Below are positions 1 through 7,707 of a stretch of 64,000 nt of DNA, one piece after another (positions within the stretch are counted from its first letter, which is position 1; each line of letters opens with the position of its first letter). The notes under the pieces were generated by a model. That model saw nothing but the letters and a program-made list of their open reading frames with translations. It was not told where the DNA came from and did no database searches. Made by a program: the position numbers and the translations under genes. Source of the stretch: an uncultured Acetatifactor sp. (GTDB lineage: Bacteria > Bacillota > Clostridia > Lachnospirales > Lachnospiraceae); NCBI GenBank assembly GCA_910584865.1, contig CAJUCE010000005.1:94323-158322 (forward strand). The letters are read 5' to 3'.

Positions 1-512
1 ACCTCCAGGAAGCCCTCCTCATCCAGGAAGGCATGCACTGCTGCCGTCATTTTGCTTCGCAGCATCAAATTTCTCTGAAGATCCGGCCTGCGCAGATCAA
101 GATAACGGTATTTCAGCCTCAGTTCTTCTTTTGTCCGTGAATTCTCCTCGATAGGGAACGGCGGGGTCTCTGCTTCCGACAAAATGCGTATCTCTTTCGC
201 CCGGACTTCGATCTCCCCGGTGGCAAGATTTTCGTTCACTGCCCCGGCCCGCTTCTCCACTTTGCCTGTCACAGACGCCACAAACTCGCTGCGCAGTTTC
301 TCCGCCTTGGCGAAATTTACCGCGCCGCAGTCCGCCTCCTCGAAAATCACCTGCAGGATTCCTGCCCTGTCACGCAGGTCCACGAAGATGATGCCGCCCT
401 TGTTACGCTGCTTCTGCACCCAGCCCATGATGGTGACCTGTTCTCCGATATTCGCTGCGGTCAGCTCCCCGCAGCGATGTGTCCTTTTCATTCCTTTCAT
501 TGACTCTGCCAT
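1..512 (-). CDS. aspS: Aspartyl-tRNA synthetase, N-terminal part (runs off the window)
   Basis: Class II aspartyl-tRNA synthetase; charges tRNA-Asp in the cytoplasm. Only the first ~170 codons are inside the window; the reading frame is open to base 1. The visible part is the OB-fold anticodon-binding domain (RTHRCGEL near residue 10, then GWVQKQRNKGGIIFVDLRDR) and the beginning of the catalytic domain (KYRYLDLRR). I chose the ATG at 512 because it is preceded by GAGG six bases upstream; an ATG four codons further in is a weaker alternative. It follows the deaminase-like gene and hisS on the same strand, the usual hisS-aspS grouping of Firmicutes. Confidence 0.93.
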   Translation of the reverse strand, partial: MAESMKGMKRTHRCGELTAANIGEQVTIMGWVQKQRNKGGIIFVDLRDRAGILQVIFEEADCGAVNFAKAEKLRSEFVASVTGKVEKRAGAVNENLATGEIEVRAKEIRILSEAETPPFPIEENSRTKEELRLKYRYLDLRRPDLQRNLMLRSKMTAAVHAFLDEEGFLE

Positions 513-618
513 TTCTTTCCTCGATTTCTGCCCTTTTACCATAGAGCTTTTTCCATTTCATCTAGTATTCTTTATTAATGCCCTGGTTTCTTTCACCCAG
601 CGGAATATCCGAACCTGT

Positions 619-1011
619 TTATATCCACCATTGGGGAGTCAGTTCACCAAGCGTAACGGTTTTCCCTGTTTCAAAATCAACCATCACTTGAATTTTCTGA
701 TAGCTGTCTGGCATAAGCTGAACCATCAGTTCCCGGCAGGCGCCGCATGGGGCGCATACTTTTCCATCCGCCCCAATTGCAAGTACCTTTTTCATCTCCT
801 GCTCGCCATTGGTTATCATGTTAAAAATTGCATTTCTTTCAGCACAGATTCCCAATGTGGCACAAGTATCCACACAGACACCCACATAGATTGTATCTGA
901 TGATGACAGTATTGCAGCCGCAACTCCGCCAGCATCTACACAATCAGATATTTTTCTTCCGTTTCGCACGGCTTTTGCCGCCTGAAACATCTCCTTCCAT
1001 ATCTGTTCCAT
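619..1011 (-). CDS. Cytidine deaminase-like zinc hydrolase
   Basis: A 130-residue member of the cytidine/blasticidin-S deaminase fold. The zinc motifs are visible: CAERNA around residue 57, with the catalytic Glu, and PCGACRE around residue 88, which supplies two more Cys ligands. Family members deaminate free cytidine or related nucleosides in pyrimidine salvage. The length matches homotetrameric cytidine deaminases, but the C-terminal part is less typical, so a blasticidin-deaminase-like substrate range is possible. GGAGAAAATAC precedes the ATG at 1011. It lies between hisS and aspS on the same strand with short gaps, so it is probably co-transcribed with them. The family is clear; the exact substrate is inference. 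Confidence 0.8.
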   Translation of the reverse strand: MEQIWKEMFQAAKAVRNGRKISDCVDAGGVAAAILSSSDTIYVGVCVDTCATLGICAERNAIFNMITNGEQEMKKVLAIGADGKVCAPCGACRELMVQLMPDSYQKIQVMVDFETGKTVTLGELTPQWWI

Positions 1012-1072
1012 GTATTTTCTCCATTCTTACCAGTAAACCCAAATTTCCTGTACAATGACCTGAATGATTTCC

Positions 1073-2341
1073 TCAGTTTTTCAGCGCTTCCCTGTAAAAC
1101 TCCACAAATTCCTCATACCCTTCCGCCGTCAGCTGCTCCTTCTGAAACTTCTTGTTCTTGTTCATACGCACTACGAGCACCTGCTCTCCTGACTCCCTGG
1201 CTGCCTGGGCTTTGGCGATCACGTCTGCCATAGCCTGGCCTTCCACACCCTTTTCCACCAGGTAGGCTATCTTCTTCGGAGTATCCGGCACCCGGAACCC
1301 GCTCTCTGTCAAAAGCAGGATAATTCGCTCAAAACCGATGGAAAAACCGCATGCCGGCACGTCCTTACCGGTGAATTTCCCCACCATTTTATCATACCTG
1401 CCTCCCCCGCCGCAGCTGATGCCCAGCCCCGGTATGGAAACCTCAAAAATAGGCCCCGTATAATAGGACATCCCCCTAACCAGCGTAGGGTCGAACACCA
1501 TTCGAAAATCCGCCGTCTTTGCCGCATTGACGCTGTCGATGATCTCCCGCAGCCCCTCCGCCGCCGGAGAAACCTGCGCCTGCCTTCCCCCCAGCTTTTC
1601 CACCACATACTGCAGACCGTTCCCGGCCTGCTCCAATCCCCTGTACAGCTCCAGATATTTATCAACAATTTCCTCCGCAAAGCCGCTCTCCAGAAGCTCC
1701 GCCCTCACGCCGTCCGTGCCGATCTTGTCCATCTTGTCAAGGGTGACGAACACACTGTCATAAGCCTCCTCCGAAAAGCCACTGTCGGCTGCCATGGCCT
1801 TGAGAAGCTGCCTGTCATTGATGCGGATCTCAAAATCCTTGAATCCAATCCTTCCCAGGGTGGTCGTAGTAGCCAGGATCAACTCAATCTCCGCCAGATT
1901 GGAAGCCTCCCCGAAAATATCGATGTCGCATTGGGTAAACTGGCGGTAACGCCCCTTCTGGGGCCTGTCCGCACGCCAAACATTGCCTATCTGCAATGCC
2001 TTGAAGGGAGAAGGCAGCTGAGCCGCATTGTTGGAATAATACCGCACCAGGGGCACGGTCAGATCATAGCGCATTCCGAAATCCACAACGTCCCCTTCCT
2101 CCTGTGCCTGGGCCACATTCAGCTTCTCTCCCCGCTTAAGCACTTTAAAAATCAGCTTTTCGTTTTCTCCTCCCTGCTTATTCGTCAGATTGGCAATATT
2201 CTCCATACAGGGGGCCTCTATGGAGGTAAATCCGAACTTACCGTAGGTTTCCTTGATCACGCCGATGACGTAATCCCGGATCTGCATCTCCCCCGGCAGA
2301 ATATCTCTCATGCCTGTCACAGGCTTTTTACTCAGAGCCAT
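1073..2341 (-). CDS. hisS: Histidyl-tRNA synthetase
   Basis: A 422-residue class II histidyl-tRNA synthetase, normal length. Motif 1 lies near the N-terminus (GMRDILPGE), motif 2 is at about residue 123 (WRADRPQKGRYRQFTQCDID), and the His-specific motif LVRGMSYYTG is near residue 288, followed by a C-terminal anticodon-binding domain. It charges tRNA-His in the cytoplasm. The start ATG at 2341 has a strong AGGAGG seven bases upstream. No T-box leader is apparent. Instead the ribosome site is directly preceded by a copy of the dispersed structured element (2354-2472), so leader-based control is possible but unproven. Confidence 0.97.
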   Translation of the reverse strand: MALSKKPVTGMRDILPGEMQIRDYVIGVIKETYGKFGFTSIEAPCMENIANLTNKQGGENEKLIFKVLKRGEKLNVAQAQEEGDVVDFGMRYDLTVPLVRYYSNNAAQLPSPFKALQIGNVWRADRPQKGRYRQFTQCDIDIFGEASNLAEIELILATTTTLGRIGFKDFEIRINDRQLLKAMAADSGFSEEAYDSVFVTLDKMDKIGTDGVRAELLESGFAEEIVDKYLELYRGLEQAGNGLQYVVEKLGGRQAQVSPAAEGLREIIDSVNAAKTADFRMVFDPTLVRGMSYYTGPIFEVSIPGLGISCGGGGRYDKMVGKFTGKDVPACGFSIGFERIILLLTESGFRVPDTPKKIAYLVEKGVEGQAMADVIAKAQAARESGEQVLVVRMNKNKKFQKEQLTAEGYEEFVEFYREALKN

Positions 2342-2353
2342 GTTCTTTCCTCC

Positions 2354-2472
2354 TATTCCAGTTCCGCATAAAGCCTCCCCAGTACCAGTTAGTGGCAGAG
2401 TTTTTCCGGCCGCTTAATGATGCGTCCGCAAATCTTCCGGGCGCTGGCTCGGCTTTCCGCTGTTTTCCATTC
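2354..2472 (-). repeat. Structured leader element family A, copy 1 (hisS leader)
   Basis: About 118 nt ending at the hisS ribosome site. Outer stem AAAGCC (2370-2375) pairs with GGCTTT (2451-2456). A central hairpin, CGGCCGC 2407-2413 against GCGTCCG 2422-2428 with one mismatch, closes an 8-nt loop. The central bases and the ends match the copies at 23226, 23338, 26984 and, more distantly, 33932. On the minus strand the element ends GGAACTGGAATAGGAGG, which includes the hisS Shine-Dalgarno. Function is unknown. Confidence 0.75.
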
Positions 2473-2497
2473 ATGATATCTTTTTTACGCCAAGCTG

Positions 2498-3169
2498 TCA
2501 AGAAGCAAACGTCACCTCAATATCATAACCTCCTACGTCAAAGGATCCGCGCATAAAGTTTTCAACCAAAGTAACCGCATTTGCCTTCGCCTTGTCCAGC
2601 AACCCCTCCTCCATGGCCTTTTCCTCCTCACTGTTCTTCAAATCCGCTATAGAGTCGGCCACATCCGTCACACTGATTGGATTAAAGATATTATTCTTCT
2701 CATCGTAAAGCTCGAAGCTGTCCTGATCTATCTCCGAGCTGATCATTTCCGCTTCAGGAAGTGTCACCTTGATTTTTTTGGCAATGTCATCCTTCTCAAT
2801 CTGAATCTGTGTAAAATCAATTCCTGCCAGGATCGTCCCGTCATAACTGTAAATAAAGGTAGCTGTTGTGAAAGGAATCTGAAATCCTTTTATTTCTCTG
2901 GAACTGTCCACCCTTTCTACATGGGTATAACTATATTCCGCAGTACATAATTTCCCGATATTGGCCATGCTGGATCGAATCTCCTCGCCGGAGATCTCGA
3001 CTTCCTTTTCGATGATCTTTTCCACAGGTATCTCTCTGATAACTTCCACCGTTTCCACCTGATTGCCGTAATGCGCTTTTGTCACTAAGAATACAATACC
3101 GCAGACCAGCACAAGGGCGCCTGTTATGGCAAATGCCGCAACTATTTTTCTGAATATTTTTCTCATCAT
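2498..3169 (-). CDS. DUF4230 membrane-anchored protein
   Basis: A 223-residue protein with one N-terminal membrane segment (about residues 7-29) followed by an extracytoplasmic DUF4230 domain; the family has no established biochemical role. A stretch of charged and hydrophobic residues after the membrane segment (about 36-57) looks like a short coiled stalk. The frame is open upstream to 3307, but I place the start at the tandem ATGs at 3169/3166, because GTGAGG lies just before them and the upstream part is already used by a 29-codon gene. It is the third gene of an operon after the EAL protein and the small peptide. Confidence 0.75.
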   Translation of the reverse strand: MMRKIFRKIVAAFAITGALVLVCGIVFLVTKAHYGNQVETVEVIREIPVEKIIEKEVEISGEEIRSSMANIGKLCTAEYSYTHVERVDSSREIKGFQIPFTTATFIYSYDGTILAGIDFTQIQIEKDDIAKKIKVTLPEAEMISSEIDQDSFELYDEKNNIFNPISVTDVADSIADLKNSEEEKAMEEGLLDKAKANAVTLVENFMRGSFDVGGYDIEVTFAS

Positions 3170-3195
3170 AGACCTCACTGTATCCTGTGCCCTCA

Positions 3196-3285
3196 TTACA
3201 GCCAGCCGCTGATCAATACAATCATATAAAATATCACAATAGCTGCCACAGCAGCTCCCAATAGAATAAGCAATACTTTTTTCAT
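3196..3285 (-). CDS. 29-residue single-pass membrane peptide
   Basis: A tiny open frame: two Lys after the initiator Met, then an almost uninterrupted hydrophobic run to the C-terminal GWL. It has GGAGGG five bases before its ATG. That ATG overlaps the stop of the upstream EAL gene as ATGA, a classical coupling arrangement, and the DUF4230 start follows 26 bases after its stop. These three signals make a real gene likely despite its size. The product should be a single membrane helix with the N-terminus inside. I recognise no family. Its operon with a c-di-GMP phosphodiesterase suggests a small membrane regulator or partner of either neighbour; that is inference. Confidence 0.6.
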   Translation of the reverse strand: MKKVLLILLGAAVAAIVIFYMIVLISGWL

Positions 3286-4607
3286 AAAATCCCTCCGGTT
3301 TCATCATAGGTATGCCGAATGTCCCGCTTCAGGAAATCAACCAGTTCCTCCCCCGGCATGGGCTTCGCATAGTAGTAACCCTGAATCCTGTCCAGACTCC
3401 GCTCATGAGCAAGCCTCACCTGATCCGCCGTTTCCACTCCCTCCGCTACAATATAGTAGTTATTTTCATGCATGATATCCGCCAGCAGGCTGATGGTACG
3501 CAGTCCTTTATCCGTCCCGTTCATCATACCGATCAGCGACTGATCAAATTTGATTGCTTCAAAAGGCAGCGACAACATACTGGCCAGATTGGAATACCCC
3601 GTTCCGAAGTCATCCAGATAGAACTGAATCCCCTTCCCCGCCAGGTAGGACATGACTTTCCTCACTTCCGCATAATCCTCCGTGATCGTCCTCTCCGTGA
3701 TTTCAAACCGAAGTCTGCTTCCGTCTACCCCGTATTTTCCCAGATTTGACTCCACGCGCCCGATAAAGGTCGGATCCAGAATCTGCTGCCCCGTCATATT
3801 GATGGAAACGCTCTTCAGCGGCAGTTCGGGATATGCCCCGAGAAACGCACATACTTTCTCCAATACAATCCAGCTGATACTGTCGATCAATCCGTTTTCC
3901 TCCGCCATGGGAATAAACTCCCCCGGCGACAGAAATGTCCCGTCCCGTCCAATGAGCCGAATCAGCGACTCTGCCGAGACAAATCTACCCTCACTGCAGT
4001 CATAGATAGGCTGATAGTAAATCCGAAAAGTCTTATGCTCTGCGGCATAGCGGACTTCCTCCATGACATATCTGTTATGCAGCATATCTGCATTCAGTTC
4101 TTCGTTAAAAAACAGAATTCCCTTTCGCTCCCGCAGCCGGAACACAGATGCGGCATGATTGATCTTTTCCAGTAAATCATTTTCCGTATCCTTGGGCTCC
4201 AGAAAAAAGTGAATAAAATATGCCTTCGCCAGAACCTCATGCCGCTCTCCGTTCTGTGCGATTGGCCATATATCCTCAAACCGCTCTCTAATCCTTCCAA
4301 GCAGCACATCTGCCTTCTCCTGGGAGCACTCCGGTCCCAGAAGCATAAACCTGGAATTGTTCGTCCTGTAGGCGATGTAGCCTTCCTCCAGCTTCTCCAG
4401 ATATTCCCCGATATCCTCCAGCAACCTGTCCCCCACCTGAAGACCGTATTTGCGGTTGACACGCTTTAACTGTAGCAACTGTATAAAAATCACATGAGCA
4501 CGGATCCCCCCTGCAATCTTTCTCTCCACATCTCTGAAAAATGTCTTCCAATCCCTCAGGCCTGTCACTGCGTCGCATGTAATCTCATTCGAAGTATTGC
4601 CAATCAT
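3282..4607 (-). CDS. Cytoplasmic GGDEF(degenerate)-EAL c-di-GMP phosphodiesterase
   Basis: A 441-residue soluble protein. The first ~165 residues are a GGDEF-like domain (DAVTGLRDW near the start) in which the GGDEF signature has become RTNNSRF, so cyclase activity is not expected. The rest is an EAL domain with most catalytic motifs: AESLIRL (the EAL position, Glu kept), NMTGQQ, EITER, YLDDFGTGYSN, IKFDQSLI, AEGVET and QGYYYAKP. Family knowledge says such proteins hydrolyse c-di-GMP to pGpG, the degenerate GGDEF often serving as a GTP sensor. No membrane segment is visible. Its stop overlaps the start of the 29-residue peptide, so translation is probably coupled. Confidence 0.9.
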   Translation of the reverse strand: MIGNTSNEITCDAVTGLRDWKTFFRDVERKIAGGIRAHVIFIQLLQLKRVNRKYGLQVGDRLLEDIGEYLEKLEEGYIAYRTNNSRFMLLGPECSQEKADVLLGRIRERFEDIWPIAQNGERHEVLAKAYFIHFFLEPKDTENDLLEKINHAASVFRLRERKGILFFNEELNADMLHNRYVMEEVRYAAEHKTFRIYYQPIYDCSEGRFVSAESLIRLIGRDGTFLSPGEFIPMAEENGLIDSISWIVLEKVCAFLGAYPELPLKSVSINMTGQQILDPTFIGRVESNLGKYGVDGSRLRFEITERTITEDYAEVRKVMSYLAGKGIQFYLDDFGTGYSNLASMLSLPFEAIKFDQSLIGMMNGTDKGLRTISLLADIMHENNYYIVAEGVETADQVRLAHERSLDRIQGYYYAKPMPGEELVDFLKRDIRHTYDETGGIL

Positions 4608-4802
4608 CTTCTATCATCTCCAATATCGTTCGCCGAAGTCTCCCTGCGGCATCTCCCCCGGAATGCAGCCTGCATCCGGTCAGGCGTGTTCTTCCCATGC
4701 ACAGGGAAATTTCTTTTTTATTGCTCTATCGTAACCGGGCACGGCTCTTCCTACCGGCAAATACATTTTTTCCTAAATCCCGGATTTCGGTTCTTCTTTG
4801 CT

Positions 4803-5549
4803 CTATACTTCGTCCAGCACACGGCGCGCCTTGCGGACCTTTTCCTCGGAAGTACGGAAGATCTCATATTCTCCCATCCCCGGAATGCCCATGGACACTT
4901 CCTGCCTGCGGTATACCATCCCGCTGTCCAGGATCTCTTTTCCGGACATATGATAACTCGTGGCAGCCGTGACTGGGAGCAGCTTCCGAATCGCGGAAGC
5001 ATCCACACCGCCGCCGGCCATAATGTCCACTTTGCCGCCGCTCTCCTTTACTAGGCCCGCAATCAACTCTCTGCCTGCCCAGCTGTCCTCCTGCTGTCCG
5101 GAAGTCAGAATCGTCCGGATTCCCAATTCTTTCGCCTGCTCCAGTGCCTCATACGGATCCCTGCACATATCAAAGGCCCGGTGCAGCGTCACATCCATGG
5201 AACCCGCCAGATCCACAAGCCGTTTCATCCGCTCCATGTCCAGAGACCCGTCAGGCAGCAGACAGCCGATTACCACGCCGTTTGCCCCCATTTCCCGGAA
5301 TTGTTCCACACTGCGGGAAATAATATCAAATTCATACGCCGTATACAGAAAATCCCCGTACCTGGGCCGGATCAGCACATTGATCTTAATATCTGTGAGA
5401 CTCTGTATCTTCTCAAACAGAGCCGTCTCCGGGGTGGTGCCTCCGATCACAAGATTCCCGCACAATTCCACTCGGTCCGCTCCTCCCTTTGCCGCTGCCA
5501 ACGCCGATTCCGCAGAATCCACACATATTTCCAGAGTATATTTTCCCAT
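4803..5549 (-). CDS. cutC: CutC family protein
   Basis: A 248-residue TIM-barrel protein of the CutC family; the length equals the E. coli protein. Recognisable stretches are the N-terminal LEICVDSAESALAAAKGGA, RVELCGNL, VLIRPRYGDFLY, TLHRAFDM and ILTSGQ. The family was named for copper homeostasis, but its true reaction is unsettled; some members act in sugar loci. The frame extends to 5600, but the ATG at 5549 starts exactly at the conserved N-terminus and has AAAGGA about ten bases upstream. It stands alone on the minus strand, divergent from the ABC exporter genes. Confidence 0.88.
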   Translation of the reverse strand: MGKYTLEICVDSAESALAAAKGGADRVELCGNLVIGGTTPETALFEKIQSLTDIKINVLIRPRYGDFLYTAYEFDIISRSVEQFREMGANGVVIGCLLPDGSLDMERMKRLVDLAGSMDVTLHRAFDMCRDPYEALEQAKELGIRTILTSGQQEDSWAGRELIAGLVKESGGKVDIMAGGGVDASAIRKLLPVTAATSYHMSGKEILDSGMVYRRQEVSMGIPGMGEYEIFRTSEEKVRKARRVLDEV

Positions 5550-5717
5550 AGCAAACCCGTCCTTTCTTTTAGTTGCAGATCCGAAACCTCTTTTTATCAT
5601 ACCCTATTTTGCAGATTATGGCAAATACTTTCTCAGCGCTCTTTCATATGCACGCAAAAGCATTTCGTCCCCTGAAAACAACATTTCGTCCCCAACTCCC
5701 CCTTTTTTTCCGGAGCA

Positions 5718-5726
5718 TGCTATACT
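5718..5726 (+). promoter_or_regulatory. Extended -10 promoter for the ABC exporter operon
   Basis: TGC followed by TATACT (5721-5726), an extended -10 with no convincing -35. It lies about 40 bases before the ATG at 5768, whose Shine-Dalgarno is AGAGGTG. Confidence 0.45.
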
Positions 5727-5767
5727 GTTGACGTACGAAGCAAACAACAAAACAAGAGGTGAAAATT

Positions 5768-7642
5768 ATGTCCGACAAACAGCCCCAAAACACATCCCAA
5801 AAGGAAAAGCCGAAAAAGCCCAAATACAACATGTGGCAGTCGTCCTGGTACATGATCAGCCTGGCTATCTGGGAAAAGGAGAAAAAGGTACCCCTCCTGT
5901 GTATTTTCACCGCCCTGCTGGCAGTGGCTTCCAACCTGACATCACTGACCATCACCCCTGTAATCCTGGGTGCCGTGGAAAACCATTCCCCGTTTAGGAC
6001 ACTGCTCCTCCTGATCGGAGGTTTTATACTTCTGGCCATGCTGCTGAACGTCGCCGCCAGCTATGTGAATACCAACATAAAGTATGGTAAAATCACGGTA
6101 CGCACAGCCATTATCGCCAGACTCAGCGACAAACTGATGAAAACATCCTATCCCAACATCAGTGATGAAAAATTTCTGAAGATGCGCGGAAAAGCCCAGG
6201 AAGCAATTAACTGCAATGCCGCCGCATCCGAAGCGGTCTGGGACACATTAACCAGCCTGCTGCAGAATCTTCTGGGCTTCCTGGTGTATCTGGCACTGCT
6301 GACCTATGTGAATCCTCTGCTGATTCTGGTAATCACTGTCACATCGCTGTTGAACTATTTTATCAATAAGCCCTTAAGCGAATACGGTTACCGCCACAAG
6401 GATGAAGAAGGGCAGCTGGACGGAACTCTATGGTACTGGATGACAACCGCCGAAAGCTCCCATATGGCCAAGGATGTCCGCCTCTTCGGCATGCGCCCCT
6501 GGCTGGAAGAACTCTATCGGAAGACCTGGGCCGCCTACCAGGCATTCCACCGCAGGGCTCAGAATGTCTACATCTGGGGTTCCATTGCCGATCTGATACT
6601 GGCCTTTGTGCGCAATGGCTTTGTATATGCTTATCTGATCTGCATGATGCTGAACGGAGATATGAGTATATCCCTGTTTTTATTGTATTTTACCGCGGCC
6701 GGTAATTTCTCCGGCTGGGTCAGCGGTATTTTAAACAACCTGCTCACCCTGTACCGGCAGGGCCTGGAGCTGTCCAATCTGCGGGAATGTATAGAATATC
6801 CTGAACCCTTCCTCTTTGAAGAAGGAAAGCCTCTGAAAGCGGATCCTGACAGACCATATGAAATCCGCCTGGAGGATGTGTCCTTCCGCTATCCTGCGGC
6901 AGAAAAGGATACCCTCTCCCATATCAGCCTCACCCTGCATCCCGGCGAGAAGCTGGCTGTGGTGGGCTTAAACGGCGCCGGAAAGACTACATTAATCAAG
7001 CTGCTCTGCGGCTTCCTGGACCCTACTGGAGGAAGGGTACTCCTGGACGGGACGGACATAAGGGAATACAACCGCCAGGACTATTACACACTGTTCTCTG
7101 CCGTATTCCAGGATTTCAGCCTTCTGGCCACCTCCATTGCCTCCAATGTGGCCCAGACAGAGGATGCCGTAGATATGCCTCGGGTCATGGACTGCATTGC
7201 AAAAGCCGGACTCACGGAAAAAGTAGAAGCCCTGCCCGGGCAATATGAGGAAAAACTGTGTAGGGACGTATATGAGAATGCCGTCATGCTGTCCGGCGGC
7301 GAGACGCAGCGGCTGATGCTGGCCAGAGCTCTCTACAAGGATGCCCCCTTTGTGATACTGGATGAACCCACCGCTGCCCTTGACCCAATCGCAGAAGCCG
7401 ATATGTATGGCAAATACCACGATATGACCAGAGGACGTTCCTCTGTGTACATCTCACACCGGCTGGCTTCAACCCGATTCTGTGACCGCATCATCCTCAT
7501 CGAGGACGGCCATATCGCGGAGGAAGGCACCCATGAAGGTCTGCTGACCGCAGGCGGACGCTATGCCAAACTTTTCGAAGTACAGAGCAAATACTACCGT
7601 GAGCAGGGAGAAAGCCCGGCAACGGCGGGTATGGAGGTATAA
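5768..7642 (+). CDS. ABC exporter half-transporter, subunit 1
   Basis: A 624-residue fused membrane/ATPase half-transporter. About six membrane helices lie in the first ~330 residues. The nucleotide-binding domain has Walker A GLNGAGKTT (about 399), signature LSGGETQ (about 507) and Walker B VILDEPTAALD (about 530), with a downstream SHRLAST switch His. I start at ATG 5768, with AGAGGTG seven bases before; an upstream GTG at 5759 is less likely. The next gene is a second half-transporter, so the two should form a heterodimeric type IV exporter. The substrate is unknown: no precursor peptide or biosynthesis gene is visible nearby. Confidence 0.9.
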   Translation: MSDKQPQNTSQKEKPKKPKYNMWQSSWYMISLAIWEKEKKVPLLCIFTALLAVASNLTSLTITPVILGAVENHSPFRTLLLLIGGFILLAMLLNVAASYVNTNIKYGKITVRTAIIARLSDKLMKTSYPNISDEKFLKMRGKAQEAINCNAAASEAVWDTLTSLLQNLLGFLVYLALLTYVNPLLILVITVTSLLNYFINKPLSEYGYRHKDEEGQLDGTLWYWMTTAESSHMAKDVRLFGMRPWLEELYRKTWAAYQAFHRRAQNVYIWGSIADLILAFVRNGFVYAYLICMMLNGDMSISLFLLYFTAAGNFSGWVSGILNNLLTLYRQGLELSNLRECIEYPEPFLFEEGKPLKADPDRPYEIRLEDVSFRYPAAEKDTLSHISLTLHPGEKLAVVGLNGAGKTTLIKLLCGFLDPTGGRVLLDGTDIREYNRQDYYTLFSAVFQDFSLLATSIASNVAQTEDAVDMPRVMDCIAKAGLTEKVEALPGQYEEKLCRDVYENAVMLSGGETQRLMLARALYKDAPFVILDEPTAALDPIAEADMYGKYHDMTRGRSSVYISHRLASTRFCDRIILIEDGHIAEEGTHEGLLTAGGRYAKLFEVQSKYYREQGESPATAGMEV

Positions 7643-7706
7643 ATTTGGAAGTAAACTTCCAAATTCTGATTGGTACACCCGCCGAAGGCGGGTATGGAGG
7701 TATAAA
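7624..7706 (+). promoter_or_regulatory. Duplicated ribosome site with two hairpins between the exporter genes
   Basis: A 20-bp sequence containing the Shine-Dalgarno, GGCGGGTATGGAGGTATAAA, occurs at 7624-7643 (end of the first gene) and again at 7687-7706 (before the second). Between them lies a perfect 10-bp hairpin, AATTTGGAAG with loop TAAA (7642-7665). A second hairpin, ACCCGCC-GAA-GGCGGGT (7677-7693), abuts the second ribosome site. It could tune the second subunit's translation. Confidence 0.6.
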
Positions 7707-7707
7707 C

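Noticed and set aside
184..900. Long plus-strand open frame across aspS and the deaminase gene
   Set aside because: It is antisense to two clear genes, with no ribosome site and no family resemblance.
2354..2472. T-box riboswitch upstream of hisS
   Set aside because: No specifier-loop architecture and no TGGNACC T-box motif; the sequence belongs to the dispersed family A element instead.
4960..5997. 345-codon plus-strand frame over cutC
   Set aside because: Shadow of cutC; composition (many Ser, Arg, Pro) is typical of antisense frames in this genome.
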